Positions 8,728 to 17,534 are shown, numbered from the stretch's first letter. The stretch: DNA of 64,000 nucleotides from Planococcus citreus (GCF_003664125.1 NZ_RCCP01000004.1:248001-312000); one strand, 5' to 3'. Notes: generated from the letters alone by a model not told the origin. Program-made: numbers and translations.

Positions 8728-11700
8728 GTGAAAAAAACAATCATTGGTACAGCGATCGTGTTGCTGTTATTGCTATCACCATTCATTATCTGGCTGTTTC
8801 AAGGAAGCGAGCCTTTGAACGTGGCGATTGTCGATAAGACCGTCCCGTCGGAAAATTACCGCGAACATAAAGGGCTGACTTGGGTCTTGAACCATAACCG
8901 TTTTGTCAAAGAGGATGAGTCGGACTACCGCGCAGATACGGATTACTTCGGTTTTATGCCGGATGAAAACGACAAGGATTATGAAATTCGGGGCATCGAG
9001 GAACTCGGATCGGGCTATGATTTGATTTATTTGGCTGATGCCTACGGGGTATATGAAGACGATCTCCCTTGGCAAGAGGCCAAAGGTGAACGCTCCGAGC
9101 TCATCTATGGCGGCTTGGAGATGGCTGAATGGCAGGCGATCAAGCAGCAAGTAATCAATACGGGCAGTGATTTAGTCGTTGAATTCAATACATTCGCTTC
9201 CCCGACAGATGCTGATGTCAGCACGGATATGGAAGAATTTTTAGGCATTAAGTGGAGTGGCTGGAGCGGCCGCTATTTTCCTGACTTAGCAGGTGCCGAG
9301 GTGCCTGCATGGATCGTCCAGAATTATGAACAGGAGGCAGAAGAATGGCAGTTTACGGGCGGAGGGTTCGTGCTTGTTGAAGATGCCAGTGGCGAGATTG
9401 TTGTGTTGTCTGAAGAGCGGGGCGATATCGAAAATGCTGGACTGCATGTGAAATTCACAGAGCCTGGGCAAACGGCTTTCGGTCTTCAGGAAAGTCCGAC
9501 ATTCGATTATTGGTTTGATATCAATGAAGTGCAAGGACAGACCGAAGTGCTTGCCGAATACGAATGGTCTCTCGGCGAACAAGGCCAAGCGGCGCTTTCC
9601 GAACGCGGGATTCCGGAGAATTTTCCGGCCGTCATGCACACGACTGTAAATGATGCGGACGTCTATTATTTTGCTGGCGACTTCGTTGACGTCGAGGATG
9701 TGCCGTCATTCTACCAATACGGGGGGCTTGCTAAGATGCGGGATTGGATGTCATTTGGCGGCAACGATAGTTTTTATTGGAAAACGTATGTGCCAATGAT
9801 GGAATCGATTCTTGCGGACAGTTCAGGAAAAGAACAGGAAACGCCGTCACAAGTGTCGTCGGCAGCTGAAAAAGACGGGATTTCCTATCCATCGCGTGTA
9901 AACGGCGAGCAGTTTGAAGTGTTCGAAGATGGCGAGTGGAAAGAATTCACCGTCAAAGGCGTCAATATGGGCATGGCAAAACCCGGCACATTCCCTGGCG
10001 AAGCAGGGATCACCCGCGAGGAATATGACCGCTGGTTCAAGGCAATCGGGGAAATGAACGCCAATGCGATTCGCGTCTATACGCTTCACCCGCCTGCTTT
10101 CTATGAAGCATTGGTCAAGTACAATGAATCAGCCGAAACGCCGCTCTATGTCTACCACGGTGTATGGATTGATGAAGGGCCGCTAGAAGAAACCTTGGAT
10201 GCGTTCACGCCTGAAATTACGGAACGCTTCCAGCAAGAGATGAAAAAAGTGGCCGATGCCGTTCATGGTGATGCTGAAGTTGATGAAGAACCGGGGCATG
10301 CTTCCGGAACTTACACGGCAGACATTTCCGATTACGTCATCGGCTGGATGATTGGCATTGAATGGTATCCGTTTACAGTCGACGAGATGAACCGTAAATA
10401 TCCGGATCTTGGCGAGTTTTCGGGCACATATATCGAAACCGAAGATGCCAATCCGATGGAGTACTGGATTGCGGAGCAGCTGGACGTTTTAGCTGCCTAT
10501 GAATACGAAACCTATGACAGCATGCGCCCGCTCAGCTTCACGAATTGGGTGACGACCGATAATATCGACCAACCGGCAGAGCCGAGTGAACAAGAAGACT
10601 TGGCGACGGTGGATCCCAACCATATCCGTGCGATCGGTGAATTGGCCGAAGTAGGCATGTTTGCTTCGTATCATGTCTATCCATACTATCCGGATTTCCT
10701 GAACTTAGAAGAGAAATACACGGAATTTATCGACCACCGCGGCGAGCGCAATAATTACGCGGGGTATTTACGTGATTTGAACGAATCGCATGATATGCCA
10801 TTGTTGATTGCGGAATTCGGTGTGCCGGCTTCAAGGGGCATGACCCATAAAAACCCATTCGGCTGGAACCAAGGCTTTATTTCCGAGAGTGAGCAAGGGG
10901 AAATCGCCAGCCGTTTGTATGAAGATATCCTCGAAGAAGGAATGCTTGGCGGTTTGGTGTTCACTTGGCAGGATGAATGGTTCAAGCGCACATGGAACAC
11001 GATGGATTATGACAATCCAGATGAGCGCCCGTTCTGGTCCAATGCCCAAACAAACGAGCAGCAATTCGGCTTGTTGAGCTTCGACCGCCATAAAGTGAAA
11101 GTCGACGGCAAAGACGATTGGCAGGATGGATCGCTGCTATATGAAAAAGAGCAAGGCGCCTTGCGCTCGTTATCGATGGATTCCGACGAGCGTTACGTGT
11201 ACGTCAAAGCGGAGTTCGATCCACAAGAGGAGTGGTGGAATGAAGACCGCTTGCGCTTGTACTTCAGTGTGCGGGATGATCAGGGAATTCAAGTAGCAGA
11301 GGACTTCCTTGCTGATTTCGAGCTTTCCATCGATGGGGAAAAAGCGGCGCTTAAAGTGGCCGGCGATTACGACACCTTCTATTATGATTACTACGAGCGG
11401 CTGGAGATGATTCCAAAAGAGCCGGATATTGAAAACAACTTCCATCCGATGCGCCTGGCATTGAACAAGGAATTCACGCGCCCGGATACGGGGGAAGTCT
11501 ACCCTTTCGAGTATTATGAGACAGGGAAGCTGCGCTTTGGCATAGCCGATCCTAAAGACGATCAATACGATTCATTGAATGACTATTATTATTCAGAAGA
11601 GGACGGGATTTTGGAAATCCGGATTCCGTGGATGCTGTTGAATGCGAAAGACCCGGCGAAAAAAGAGTTCACGGGCGATTTGCAAAAAGGCGGCATAGCG

Positions 11701-11889
11701 GCGAGCATGACAGTGGAAGGCATAAAAGCTGCAGCGCTTCTTGAGAATCCGGACGGAAAAGAACTGGAGTCGATGGGCTTGGACAGCAGCAAGCTTTATT
11801 CATGGGAAGCATGGGGGTTGCCGCAAACGCGGGAACGCTTGAAAGAATCCTATTACATTTTGCAAGAAACGTTCAAAAATACTGAGTGA
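8728..11889 (+). CDS. Large membrane-anchored glycosidase-like protein, uncharacterised
   Basis: A 1053-residue protein with an uncleaved-looking N-terminal membrane helix (about 4-24) and an extracytoplasmic body. Residues 30-380 look like a Rossmann or amidotransferase-like fold without a clear active site. Residues about 395-760 look like a clan GH-A TIM barrel: G-W-M-I-G-I-E-W (Glu545) fits the acid/base strand, P-L-L-I-A-E-F-G (Glu696) the nucleophile strand, and G-L-V-F-T-W-Q-D the last strand. The usual Asn before the acid/base is Ile. Residues 775-1030 resemble a CBM9-like beta domain. The start is GTG after AAAAGAGG. Fold and activity are inference. It stands alone between terminators. 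Confidence 0.7.
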   Translation: MKKTIIGTAIVLLLLLSPFIIWLFQGSEPLNVAIVDKTVPSENYREHKGLTWVLNHNRFVKEDESDYRADTDYFGFMPDENDKDYEIRGIEELGSGYDLIYLADAYGVYEDDLPWQEAKGERSELIYGGLEMAEWQAIKQQVINTGSDLVVEFNTFASPTDADVSTDMEEFLGIKWSGWSGRYFPDLAGAEVPAWIVQNYEQEAEEWQFTGGGFVLVEDASGEIVVLSEERGDIENAGLHVKFTEPGQTAFGLQESPTFDYWFDINEVQGQTEVLAEYEWSLGEQGQAALSERGIPENFPAVMHTTVNDADVYYFAGDFVDVEDVPSFYQYGGLAKMRDWMSFGGNDSFYWKTYVPMMESILADSSGKEQETPSQVSSAAEKDGISYPSRVNGEQFEVFEDGEWKEFTVKGVNMGMAKPGTFPGEAGITREEYDRWFKAIGEMNANAIRVYTLHPPAFYEALVKYNESAETPLYVYHGVWIDEGPLEETLDAFTPEITERFQQEMKKVADAVHGDAEVDEEPGHASGTYTADISDYVIGWMIGIEWYPFTVDEMNRKYPDLGEFSGTYIETEDANPMEYWIAEQLDVLAAYEYETYDSMRPLSFTNWVTTDNIDQPAEPSEQEDLATVDPNHIRAIGELAEVGMFASYHVYPYYPDFLNLEEKYTEFIDHRGERNNYAGYLRDLNESHDMPLLIAEFGVPASRGMTHKNPFGWNQGFISESEQGEIASRLYEDILEEGMLGGLVFTWQDEWFKRTWNTMDYDNPDERPFWSNAQTNEQQFGLLSFDRHKVKVDGKDDWQDGSLLYEKEQGALRSLSMDSDERYVYVKAEFDPQEEWWNEDRLRLYFSVRDDQGIQVAEDFLADFELSIDGEKAALKVAGDYDTFYYDYYERLEMIPKEPDIENNFHPMRLALNKEFTRPDTGEVYPFEYYETGKLRFGIADPKDDQYDSLNDYYYSEEDGILEIRIPWMLLNAKDPAKKEFTGDLQKGGIAASMTVEGIKAAALLENPDGKELESMGLDSSKLYSWEAWGLPQTRERLKESYYILQETFKNTE

Positions 11890-11892
11890 AGA

Positions 11893-11970
11893 AAAGACCC
11901 GATATCGGGCTGCCCGGAACCGTTAGGAACAACTAACGGCCTTGAGGCAGTTCGTACTGGGTCTTTTTTT
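11893..11970 (+). terminator. Long nested-hairpin terminator
   Basis: Three nested stems: AAGACCC (11894-11900) with GGGTCTT (11959-11965), CTGCC (11910-11914) with GGCAG (11946-11950), and CCGTTAG (11920-11926) with CTAACGG (11933-11939). A T tract follows. It is far longer than the other terminators here. Confidence 0.75.
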
Positions 11971-12028
11971 ATTGTGAACAGCTGAAGCAGGAGCAGAGCC
12001 TCGGCTATTTCATTTATGAAAAAACAAT

Positions 12029-12110
12029 TGAAAATAATTCTCATTTAGTTCTTGAAAGTGTTTTTTATTCTGCTATACTAATAAATGTGGTTAAGTGATA
12101 ATGATTATCA
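12029..12110 (+). promoter_or_regulatory. Promoter and Fur boxes of the siderophore-binding gene
   Basis: A sigma-A-like promoter has TTGAAA at 12052-12057, a 16-base spacer and TATACT at 12074-12079. A perfect 7-1-7 Fur box, TGATAATGATTATCA, lies at 12096-12110 over the likely start of transcription. A second partial Fur-like site, GAAAATAATTCTCAT, lies upstream of the -35 at 12029-12043. This predicts repression under iron sufficiency. Confidence 0.88.
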
Positions 12111-12224
12111 GTATCATCTGATCGTTGAAGGGAGCGATTTTTCAAGAGTCACCGACGAAAGATTACATAATGCACAACGGATGTCCACCATCCAATAATT
12201 TCAATAGAAGAGGAGACGGAAAAA

Positions 12225-13175
12225 ATGAAGAAATGGATAACAGCAATTTTGGTATTGATGATGTTTGCAGTTCTCGCAGCTTGCGGGGCAGAAGAAGAGG
12301 CGACAGACAGCCAAACGGCGGATGCACAAACAACGGAAACGGTGAAAGTGACGCATGAACTGGGCGAGACGGAAGTTCCGAAAAACCCTGAGAAAGTCGT
12401 CGTGTTCGATTTCGGGATCCTGGATACACTCGATCAATTGGGAGTAGAATCTGTTGCAGGTGTTGCACAAGGAAATATTCCTACATATTTGGAGCAATAC
12501 GAAGACACTGAGAAATACGAAAACATCGGCACATTGAAAGAAGCGGATTTTGAAGCGATCCACGCCATGGATCCGGACTTGATCATCATCTCCGGCCGCC
12601 AAGCGGAAATGTATAATGAGTTCAGCGACATCGCACCGACTATTCACTTAGGCGTAGACACAACGGATTATATGAACTCGTTCACAACGAACATGGAAAC
12701 GGTCGGGGAAATTTTTGGCAAAGAAGCGGAAATTGAAGAAGAGCTTGCAGCTATCAACGAGCAAATCGAAGGCATTAAAGAGAAAACAGCGACTTCTGAT
12801 GAAAAAGGCTTGATCGTTCTGGCCAATGAAGGAAAAGTCAGCGCATACGGAGCAGCATCACGCTTCGGTATCATCCATGACGTGTTTGGCGTCAAACAAG
12901 CGGACGAAGGCATCGAAGCGTCTACGCATGGCCAAAGCATCACGTATGAATACATCCTCGATACGAACCCGGACATGATGTTCGTCGTCGACCGCAATGC
13001 AGCAGTAGGCAATGACGCAAGTGCGAAAGATTCATTGGAGAATGAATTGGTCCAGAAAACGAACGCTTATCAAAACGATAAGATCATTTACTTGGATCCG
13101 GATTATTGGTACCTGTCCGGCGGCGGACTGCAGTCTGTCAGCGAAATGGTCAACGCTATCGAATCTGCATTTTAA
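12225..13175 (+). CDS. yclQ: Siderophore ABC transporter substrate-binding lipoprotein, YclQ-like
   Basis: A 316-residue lipoprotein with a signal peptide and lipobox L-A-A-C at residues 17-20, then an acidic linker. The mature part is a class III periplasmic-binding-like fold. The segments E-K-V-V-V-F-D-F-G, DPDLIIISGRQ, L-G-V-D-T, SRFGIIHDVFGV, STHGQS and YLSGGG recall YclQ of Bacillus subtilis, the petrobactin receptor. In B. subtilis it is encoded with permeases YclN/YclO and ATPase YclP; here those genes lie at 51230-53881 and this gene is alone. Fur boxes precede it. The start is ATG after AGAGGAG. The orthology is judged by eye from remembered family sequence. Confidence 0.88.
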   Translation: MKKWITAILVLMMFAVLAACGAEEEATDSQTADAQTTETVKVTHELGETEVPKNPEKVVVFDFGILDTLDQLGVESVAGVAQGNIPTYLEQYEDTEKYENIGTLKEADFEAIHAMDPDLIIISGRQAEMYNEFSDIAPTIHLGVDTTDYMNSFTTNMETVGEIFGKEAEIEEELAAINEQIEGIKEKTATSDEKGLIVLANEGKVSAYGAASRFGIIHDVFGVKQADEGIEASTHGQSITYEYILDTNPDMMFVVDRNAAVGNDASAKDSLENELVQKTNAYQNDKIIYLDPDYWYLSGGGLQSVSEMVNAIESAF

Positions 13176-13180
13176 GTATC

Positions 13181-13206
13181 AAAGCCCCGGCATCGCCGGG
13201 GCTTTT
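13181..13206 (+). terminator. Intrinsic terminator after the yclQ-like gene
   Basis: AAAGCCCCGGC pairs with GCCGGGGCTTTT. The next gene's Shine-Dalgarno follows within ten bases. Confidence 0.9.
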
Positions 13207-13231
13207 CTCAATCATAAGGAGGAATGAGGGT

Positions 13232-13867
13232 ATGGAGGAAATCAATTCTTATATCAATAAAGTGTTTGTCGAGCAAGACGAGGTGCTGGAAGGGGTGCTT
13301 GCCGCCATTAACGCACAAGGCATGCGGCCGATTTCGGTATCGCCAGCGTCTGGAAAACTGCTGACGATGCTCGTGGCAATGACGGAAGCGGAACGGGTAT
13401 TGGAACTCGGCGCACTCGGCGGCTATAGCGGGATTTGCCTGGCGCGGGGCTTTGGCGAAAAAGGCCATTTGACTTCACTGGAATTGGAGCAGGACTATGC
13501 CGAACTGGCAAACGCCCATCTGGCAAAAGCAGGATTCGGCAGCCAAGTCAATTATCTGACGGGCCCTGCCTTGGACAGCTTGGCGCAGTTGAAAGGCCAG
13601 AGGCGAACATTCGATTTCTTTTTCATCGATGCTGACAAGGAGAATTACGAAAACTATTTAGCCGCTTGCTTGGAACTTGCAGAAAACGGGGCATTGATTG
13701 TCGCCGATAATGTACTGGCTGGGGGAAGTGTGGCAGAGGCGGGTGAAGAGCGTCAGCACACCGAAGCGATGAAGAAGTTCAACGGAACGGCTTCAAGACA
13801 TCCACAATTGGAGTCGATCCTGCTGCCGGTCGGTGATGGATTGCTCGTAGCAAGAGTGAAAAAATGA
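13232..13867 (+). CDS. SAM-dependent O-methyltransferase (catechol OMT-like)
   Basis: A 211-residue class I methyltransferase of the O-methyltransferase family 3 type. Motif I is V-L-E-L-G-A-L-G-G-Y-S (about 54-64). The metal and catalytic region is F-F-I-D-A-D-K-E-N-Y (about 132-141), with N-V-L at about 160. The family methylates catechols, caffeoyl-CoA-like substrates or a tRNA hydroxyuridine (TrmR). The start at 13232 is nine bases after AGGAGG; a longer frame exists upstream without a ribosome binding site. It follows the yclQ-like terminator closely, so readthrough could couple them. Confidence 0.85.
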   Translation: MEEINSYINKVFVEQDEVLEGVLAAINAQGMRPISVSPASGKLLTMLVAMTEAERVLELGALGGYSGICLARGFGEKGHLTSLELEQDYAELANAHLAKAGFGSQVNYLTGPALDSLAQLKGQRRTFDFFFIDADKENYENYLAACLELAENGALIVADNVLAGGSVAEAGEERQHTEAMKKFNGTASRHPQLESILLPVGDGLLVARVKK

Positions 13868-13868
13868 C

Positions 13869-13904
13869 AAAAGGACGGAAGGATCTCACGCCTTCCGTCC
13901 TTTG
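13869..13904. terminator. Bidirectional terminator between convergent genes
   Basis: AAAGGACGGAAGG pairs with CCTTCCGTCCTTT, between the methyltransferase and the convergent esterase gene. Confidence 0.9.
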
Positions 13905-13924
13905 CTATATAAATAGAGCAGAAT

Positions 13925-14668
13925 TTATTCGTATTTGCGGAAAAAGGCAAGCGTGCCGTCGATGATCCGCTGCTGGTCGTGATCAAGCGTCGCCACATGG
14001 TAGCTATCCGGCATTTCGATAAGGTCTTTTTCTTCAGATGAAATATGCTCAAAAATGAATGTTGAATTAGCCGGCGGAACGACATGGTCTTCCGGCGAGA
14101 CGAACAGCAGTGTAGGGCAATGGATGGCCGACAGTTTTTTTCGGACCAAATCCATGAAGGACAGGATCTCCTTAACGGAAGCGACCGGTGTTTTGTCGTA
14201 GGCAAGCTCAGTGATTCCCGGTTTTTTGATATCGGATCCGATGGCGTCCAAAAAGCGCACATCCTGCAACTCCTTAACGCCCTCCATGTCTGGAACTTCA
14301 ACAGCAGCGTTGATCAAGGAAATGGCAACGATCTCCGGATGGTTTTCCGCCATATAAAGCGCGAGCGTGCCGCCCATCGACAAGCCAGCCACGAAAATCT
14401 TATCACAGCGCTCCGACAGCCAAGCGTAGGCCTCCTCGACAGAAGCGATCCAGTCCTGATACGTGCTGGTTTCCATATCTTCATAATGCGTCCCATGCCC
14501 TTTAAGGCGCGGGGCATAGACGCTATATCCTTCGTTCGCGAAAGCCTCAGCAAGCGGGCGCATGCTTTGAGTCGTGCCGGTAAAGCCGTGGGATACGAGA
14601 ATTCCTGTTTTCCCGCCTTGTGAAATGAACGGCTCTGCGCCGGGAAGAACATCAAAATCGTGTGTCAT
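13925..14668 (-). CDS. Alpha/beta-hydrolase, carboxylesterase or monoacylglycerol lipase type
   Basis: A 247-residue cytoplasmic hydrolase resembling Est30-type carboxylesterases. An oxyanion-hole region V-S-H-G-F-T-G-T is near residue 27. The nucleophile elbow is G-L-S-M-G-G (Ser near 96). The acid is in S-P-E-D-H-V-V-P and the catalytic histidine in D-S-Y-H-V-A-T-L-D-H-D near the end. The start at 14668 is chosen because GGAGG lies eight bases upstream; the open frame extends further without such a site. It is transcribed divergently from the thioesterase gene. Confidence 0.88.
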   Translation of the reverse strand: MTHDFDVLPGAEPFISQGGKTGILVSHGFTGTTQSMRPLAEAFANEGYSVYAPRLKGHGTHYEDMETSTYQDWIASVEEAYAWLSERCDKIFVAGLSMGGTLALYMAENHPEIVAISLINAAVEVPDMEGVKELQDVRFLDAIGSDIKKPGITELAYDKTPVASVKEILSFMDLVRKKLSAIHCPTLLFVSPEDHVVPPANSTFIFEHISSEEKDLIEMPDSYHVATLDHDQQRIIDGTLAFFRKYE

Positions 14669-14730
14669 CCAAAAACCTCCTTTTAGGTAGTCCTTAAGTA
14701 TTCGTTGCTTTTTGGGAAAGTCCTGCCCAT

Positions 14731-14760
14731 TCAACTGCCTCAAAAAGGAATGCTATACTA
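14731..14760 (+). promoter_or_regulatory. Probable promoter of the thioesterase gene
   Basis: TTCAAC at 14731-14736 and TATACT at 14755-14760 are separated by 18 bases, in the divergent region between esterase and thioesterase. Confidence 0.5.
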
Positions 14761-14790
14761 ATGGAAGAATAATCAACTGGGGGAGATCGC

Positions 14791-15189
14791 GTGCAAAAAG
14801 TACAGGAATATACGCAATTGATCGAGCAGTTCGAGAACGGCCCTTATTTCCAAATGCTCGGTTTTGAAATCGACCGGGTAGAGTATGGCAAGGCGTCCAT
14901 GCGTTTGAAGAAAAAACCTGAAAATGACAATATGCAAAATATGCTGCACGGCGGCGCGATCATGTCGGGAATCGATATCGTCATGGGGCTTGCCTCGCGC
15001 TCGCTCGGAAGCGATGCGGTTTCGACGATTCAAATGGAAGTTCGTTTCATCAAAAGCTTGGCGGAGGGAACGGCCATTTTCCACGCTGAAATGCTGCATC
15101 AGACGAACAGTACAGCGGTCCTCACAGGGCGCGTCGTCAGCGATCAAGATGAATTATTGGCCTATAGCACAGGCACCTTCAAATTATAA
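14791..15189 (+). CDS. Hotdog-fold thioesterase, PaaI family
   Basis: A 132-residue single hotdog domain. The family motif M-L-H-G-G-A-I-M-S-G is at about 51-60, followed by D-I-V-M-G-L-A-S. Such enzymes hydrolyse acyl-CoA thioesters; the acyl substrate is not apparent. The start is GTG, with GGGGGAG about nine bases upstream. A terminator follows. Confidence 0.88.
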   Translation: MQKVQEYTQLIEQFENGPYFQMLGFEIDRVEYGKASMRLKKKPENDNMQNMLHGGAIMSGIDIVMGLASRSLGSDAVSTIQMEVRFIKSLAEGTAIFHAEMLHQTNSTAVLTGRVVSDQDELLAYSTGTFKL

Positions 15190-15195
15190 ATTTCA

Positions 15196-15231
15196 ATAGC
15201 CCCTTTTCGCATCTGGCGAAGAGGGGTTTTT
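15196..15231 (+). terminator. Intrinsic terminator after the thioesterase gene
   Basis: AGCCCCTTTTCGC pairs with GGCGAAGAGGGGTTTTTT with one mismatch. Confidence 0.85.
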
Positions 15232-15259
15232 TGATTGGCTGCAATTGGAAGCCGTTCTC

Positions 15260-15320
15260 TTGACCCGAAAGCGGCTGCTTGTTATAATTACTTTTAATTA
15301 AAGATATTTTAATTCGAAAT
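15260..15320 (+). promoter_or_regulatory. Promoter and palindromic operator of the mhqR-like operon
   Basis: TTGACC at 15260-15265 and TATAAT at 15283-15288 with a 17-base spacer form a strong promoter. Just downstream is a perfect inverted repeat, AATTAAA-N5-TTTAATT (15296-15314), followed by TTCGAAATA. The position suits autorepression by the MarR-type product of the first gene. Confidence 0.7.
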
Positions 15321-15335
15321 AAAGAGGTGAAATAA

Positions 15336-15815
15336 ATGGAGTTCTCCAACCAGAACCTGAAAGCTGTGACGGTTTTGATTCGCGCCGCGGATGCGGTCCA
15401 TGACGCCATCAAGCGCGATGTTGCGGGATATGGCTTGAACGCGACCGAATTCTCGGTGCTCGAACTGCTCTACCATCAAGGCCGGCAACCGATACAGGCA
15501 ATTGGCAAGAGAGTGTTGATTGCAAGCAGCAGCATCACCTACGTGGTCGATAAGCTAGAGCACAAAGGGTATGTCGAACGAGAAGCATGCAAAGAAGACC
15601 GGCGTGTAACTTATGCGCTTTTGACTGACGACGGCCAGGAATTGATGAAGCGGATCTTCCCTGAACATGAACGGCAGATGGATAAAGTGTTTGCCGGGCT
15701 TGAGCAAGAGGAAGTAGTGGAGTTGATCGAGAAGCTGAAAAAAGTCGGCTATGAAGCACAAGATAGTATTGAACCGAAAGATAGAATATTAAAAGACAAG
15801 GAGCGGTATGCATGA
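15336..15815 (+). CDS. mhqR: MarR-family transcriptional regulator, MhqR-like
   Basis: A 159-residue winged-helix regulator. The recognition region is IASSSITYVVDKLEHKGYVE (about 69-88), followed by the wing K-E-D-R-R-V-T-Y-A-L-L-T-D-D-G. The next gene overlaps by four bases (ATGA) and encodes a ring-cleaving dioxygenase. In B. subtilis, MhqR represses mhqA and mhqNOP and is inactivated by quinones; the same pairing here supports a quinone- or electrophile-responsive repressor. No conserved cysteine-based switch is visible. The gene symbol is assigned by context and similarity. Confidence 0.8.
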   Translation: MEFSNQNLKAVTVLIRAADAVHDAIKRDVAGYGLNATEFSVLELLYHQGRQPIQAIGKRVLIASSSITYVVDKLEHKGYVEREACKEDRRVTYALLTDDGQELMKRIFPEHERQMDKVFAGLEQEEVVELIEKLKKVGYEAQDSIEPKDRILKDKERYA

Positions 15816-16795
15816 ACGAATTGAAAGGGATCCACCATGTAACGGCGATTACGAGCAGCGCCGAGAAGAATTATGAATTTTTCACGTATGTATTGGGCAT
15901 GAGATTGGTTAAGAAAACGGTGAACCAAGATGATATCCAAACCTATCACTTGTTTTTCGCTGACGATAAAGGCTCGGCCGGGACGGATATGACTTTCTTT
16001 GATTTTCCTGGAATCCCGAAAGGCTCTCATGGCACGAACGAAATTTACAAGACGGCTTTCCGTGTGCCGACGGACGAAGCGCTTAGCTATTGGGAAAAAC
16101 GTTTTGACAAATATGAAGTAAAGCACAATGCCATAACCGAACAATTCGGCGTGAAAACTTTGTCGTTTTCCGACTTCGATGACCAGCAGTATATGCTTGT
16201 ATCGGACGAGAACAACAAAGGCGTACAAGCGGGCACGCCGTGGCAGCACGGCCCGGTCCCACTTGAATTTGCCATCGCCGGCCTTGGCCCGATCCATATC
16301 CGCATCGGGCAATTTGATTACTTGAAGGAAGTATTGGAAAAAGCGATGCATATGCGTGAGATTGCCAACGAAGGGCCGCTTCATTTATTCGAGATGGGCG
16401 AAGGCGGAAACGGTGCGCAAGTGATCGTCGAACATAACGCAGACTTGCCATCCGGCCAGCAAGGTTTCGGCACGGTGCATCACGCCGCCTTCCGCGTGGC
16501 GGACCGCGAAGCATTGAATGAATGGATCGGCCATATGCAGGAAATCGGCTTCTCGACTTCCGGCTACGTCGACCGTTTCTTCTTTGAATCGTTGTATGCA
16601 CGGGTCGCACCTGGTTTATTGTTTGAATGGGCAACAGATGGCCCGGGCTTCATGGGCGATGAGCCATATGAAACGCTTGGGGAGAAGCTTTCTTTGCCGC
16701 CGTTTTTAGAGCCGAAGCGTGAACAGATCGAAAGTATGGTGCGCCCGATTGATACGGAGCGCAGCACGAAGGATATCGAAAAAGAATACCTATAA
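15812..16795 (+). CDS. Ring-cleaving dioxygenase, MhqO/MhqA type
   Basis: A 327-residue protein with two tandem vicinal-oxygen-chelate (glyoxalase) modules. Probable metal ligands include His in K-G-I-H-H-V-T-A near residue 8, His in V-H-H-A-A-F-R near residue 218, and Glu in F-F-E-S-L-Y-A-R near 265. MhqA/MhqO enzymes are thought to open hydroquinone or catechol rings and so detoxify quinones. It is translationally coupled to the MarR gene by a four-base overlap. Confidence 0.88.
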   Translation: MNELKGIHHVTAITSSAEKNYEFFTYVLGMRLVKKTVNQDDIQTYHLFFADDKGSAGTDMTFFDFPGIPKGSHGTNEIYKTAFRVPTDEALSYWEKRFDKYEVKHNAITEQFGVKTLSFSDFDDQQYMLVSDENNKGVQAGTPWQHGPVPLEFAIAGLGPIHIRIGQFDYLKEVLEKAMHMREIANEGPLHLFEMGEGGNGAQVIVEHNADLPSGQQGFGTVHHAAFRVADREALNEWIGHMQEIGFSTSGYVDRFFFESLYARVAPGLLFEWATDGPGFMGDEPYETLGEKLSLPPFLEPKREQIESMVRPIDTERSTKDIEKEYL

Positions 16796-16805
16796 GGAAA
16801 ATTCG

Positions 16806-16835
16806 GCACTGCTCACAATGGGCAGTGCTTTTTTG
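16806..16835 (+). terminator. Intrinsic terminator of the mhqR-like operon
   Basis: GCACTGC (16806-16812) pairs with GCAGTGC (16822-16828), followed by T6. Confidence 0.88.
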
Positions 16836-16944
16836 CAGGTAGGAGGAAAGAATGTCCAAAAAACTGAAATAATGGGACGGTTTTGGGAACTTATCCCACT
16901 TATGTACGTAAGTATAGATAGTACAAGGAAAGGGGAGAACGGCG

Positions 16945-17244
16945 ATGCCGAAATGCCGAAATTGCGGAACGATATGGACATGGGGGCAGACCGTCTGCAG
17001 ATTGTTCACACTCGGGGATAGCTTAACTTGCCCGTCTTGCCGGCAGGAGCAATTCATGACGATGGAATCTCGGAAAAAGACCAGCTTGTTCGTCTTCGCC
17101 GCTCCGCTCATCATGTTCATTTCGGTCGCTTTCGGCATCGATCCGTTCGTTTCCCTCGCCTTATTTCTGGTTTCCTTTTTAGTGATCATGGGCATTTACC
17201 CATTCTTTATCGAATTGACAGACGAGCGTGGGCCGATGTGGTGA
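16945..17244 (+). CDS. Small zinc-ribbon membrane protein, TIGR04104-like
   Basis: A 99-residue protein. Two CxxC pairs (Cys4/Cys7 and Cys29/Cys32) are spaced by about 20 residues, as in the cxxc_20_cxxc family, and should bind zinc. Two membrane helices follow (about 46-63 and 67-86). The function of the family is unknown. An AAGGGGAG site precedes the ATG. It is monocistronic. Confidence 0.75.
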   Translation: MPKCRNCGTIWTWGQTVCRLFTLGDSLTCPSCRQEQFMTMESRKKTSLFVFAAPLIMFISVAFGIDPFVSLALFLVSFLVIMGIYPFFIELTDERGPMW

Positions 17245-17354
17245 CTAGTGAAATCCGAGTTTCTTTCTAGGGATTCAGTTGCCTGCGCGCAACAAATGAA
17301 GATTCTTTTCTGGACAGCCCCCTGAGCTTGCGCTAAACTTACAGATAATCATCT

Positions 17355-17485
17355 ATAGCGTTCTTCGGGGTCGGGTGAAATTCCCAATCGACGGTAACGG
17401 AGCAATCCGAAGCCCGTGAGCCTTTCGGGGCAGGATTTGGTGCAAGTCCAAAGCCGACAGTCAAAGTCTGGATGGGAGAAGAACC
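17355..17485 (+). ncRNA. FMN riboswitch (RFN element), first of two
   Basis: It carries the RFN core: GGGTGAAATTCCC, ATCGACGGTAACGG, AGCCCGTGAGCC, GGATTTGGTGCAAGTCC, AAGCCGACAG and TGGATGGGAGA. The P1 closing stem is GTTCTTC with GAAGAAC. An intrinsic terminator follows at 17535-17568. FMN binding is expected to favour termination. Over the core it differs from the second copy at a single position. Confidence 0.97.
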
Positions 17486-17534
17486 GTCAAACAGCCTACT
17501 AGCAATCGCTTAGGTTTATTTGATATGCACTTTC

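Noticed and set aside
12125-12358. Open frame of 77 codons overlapping the yclQ-like start
   Set aside because: No ribosome binding site; it overlaps the signal-peptide coding region of a clear lipoprotein gene in another frame.
16719-17270. Plus-strand frames of 100 and 80 codons around the zinc-ribbon gene
   Set aside because: They are out-of-frame overlaps of the dioxygenase end and of the CxxC protein, which has the better start and a recognisable motif.
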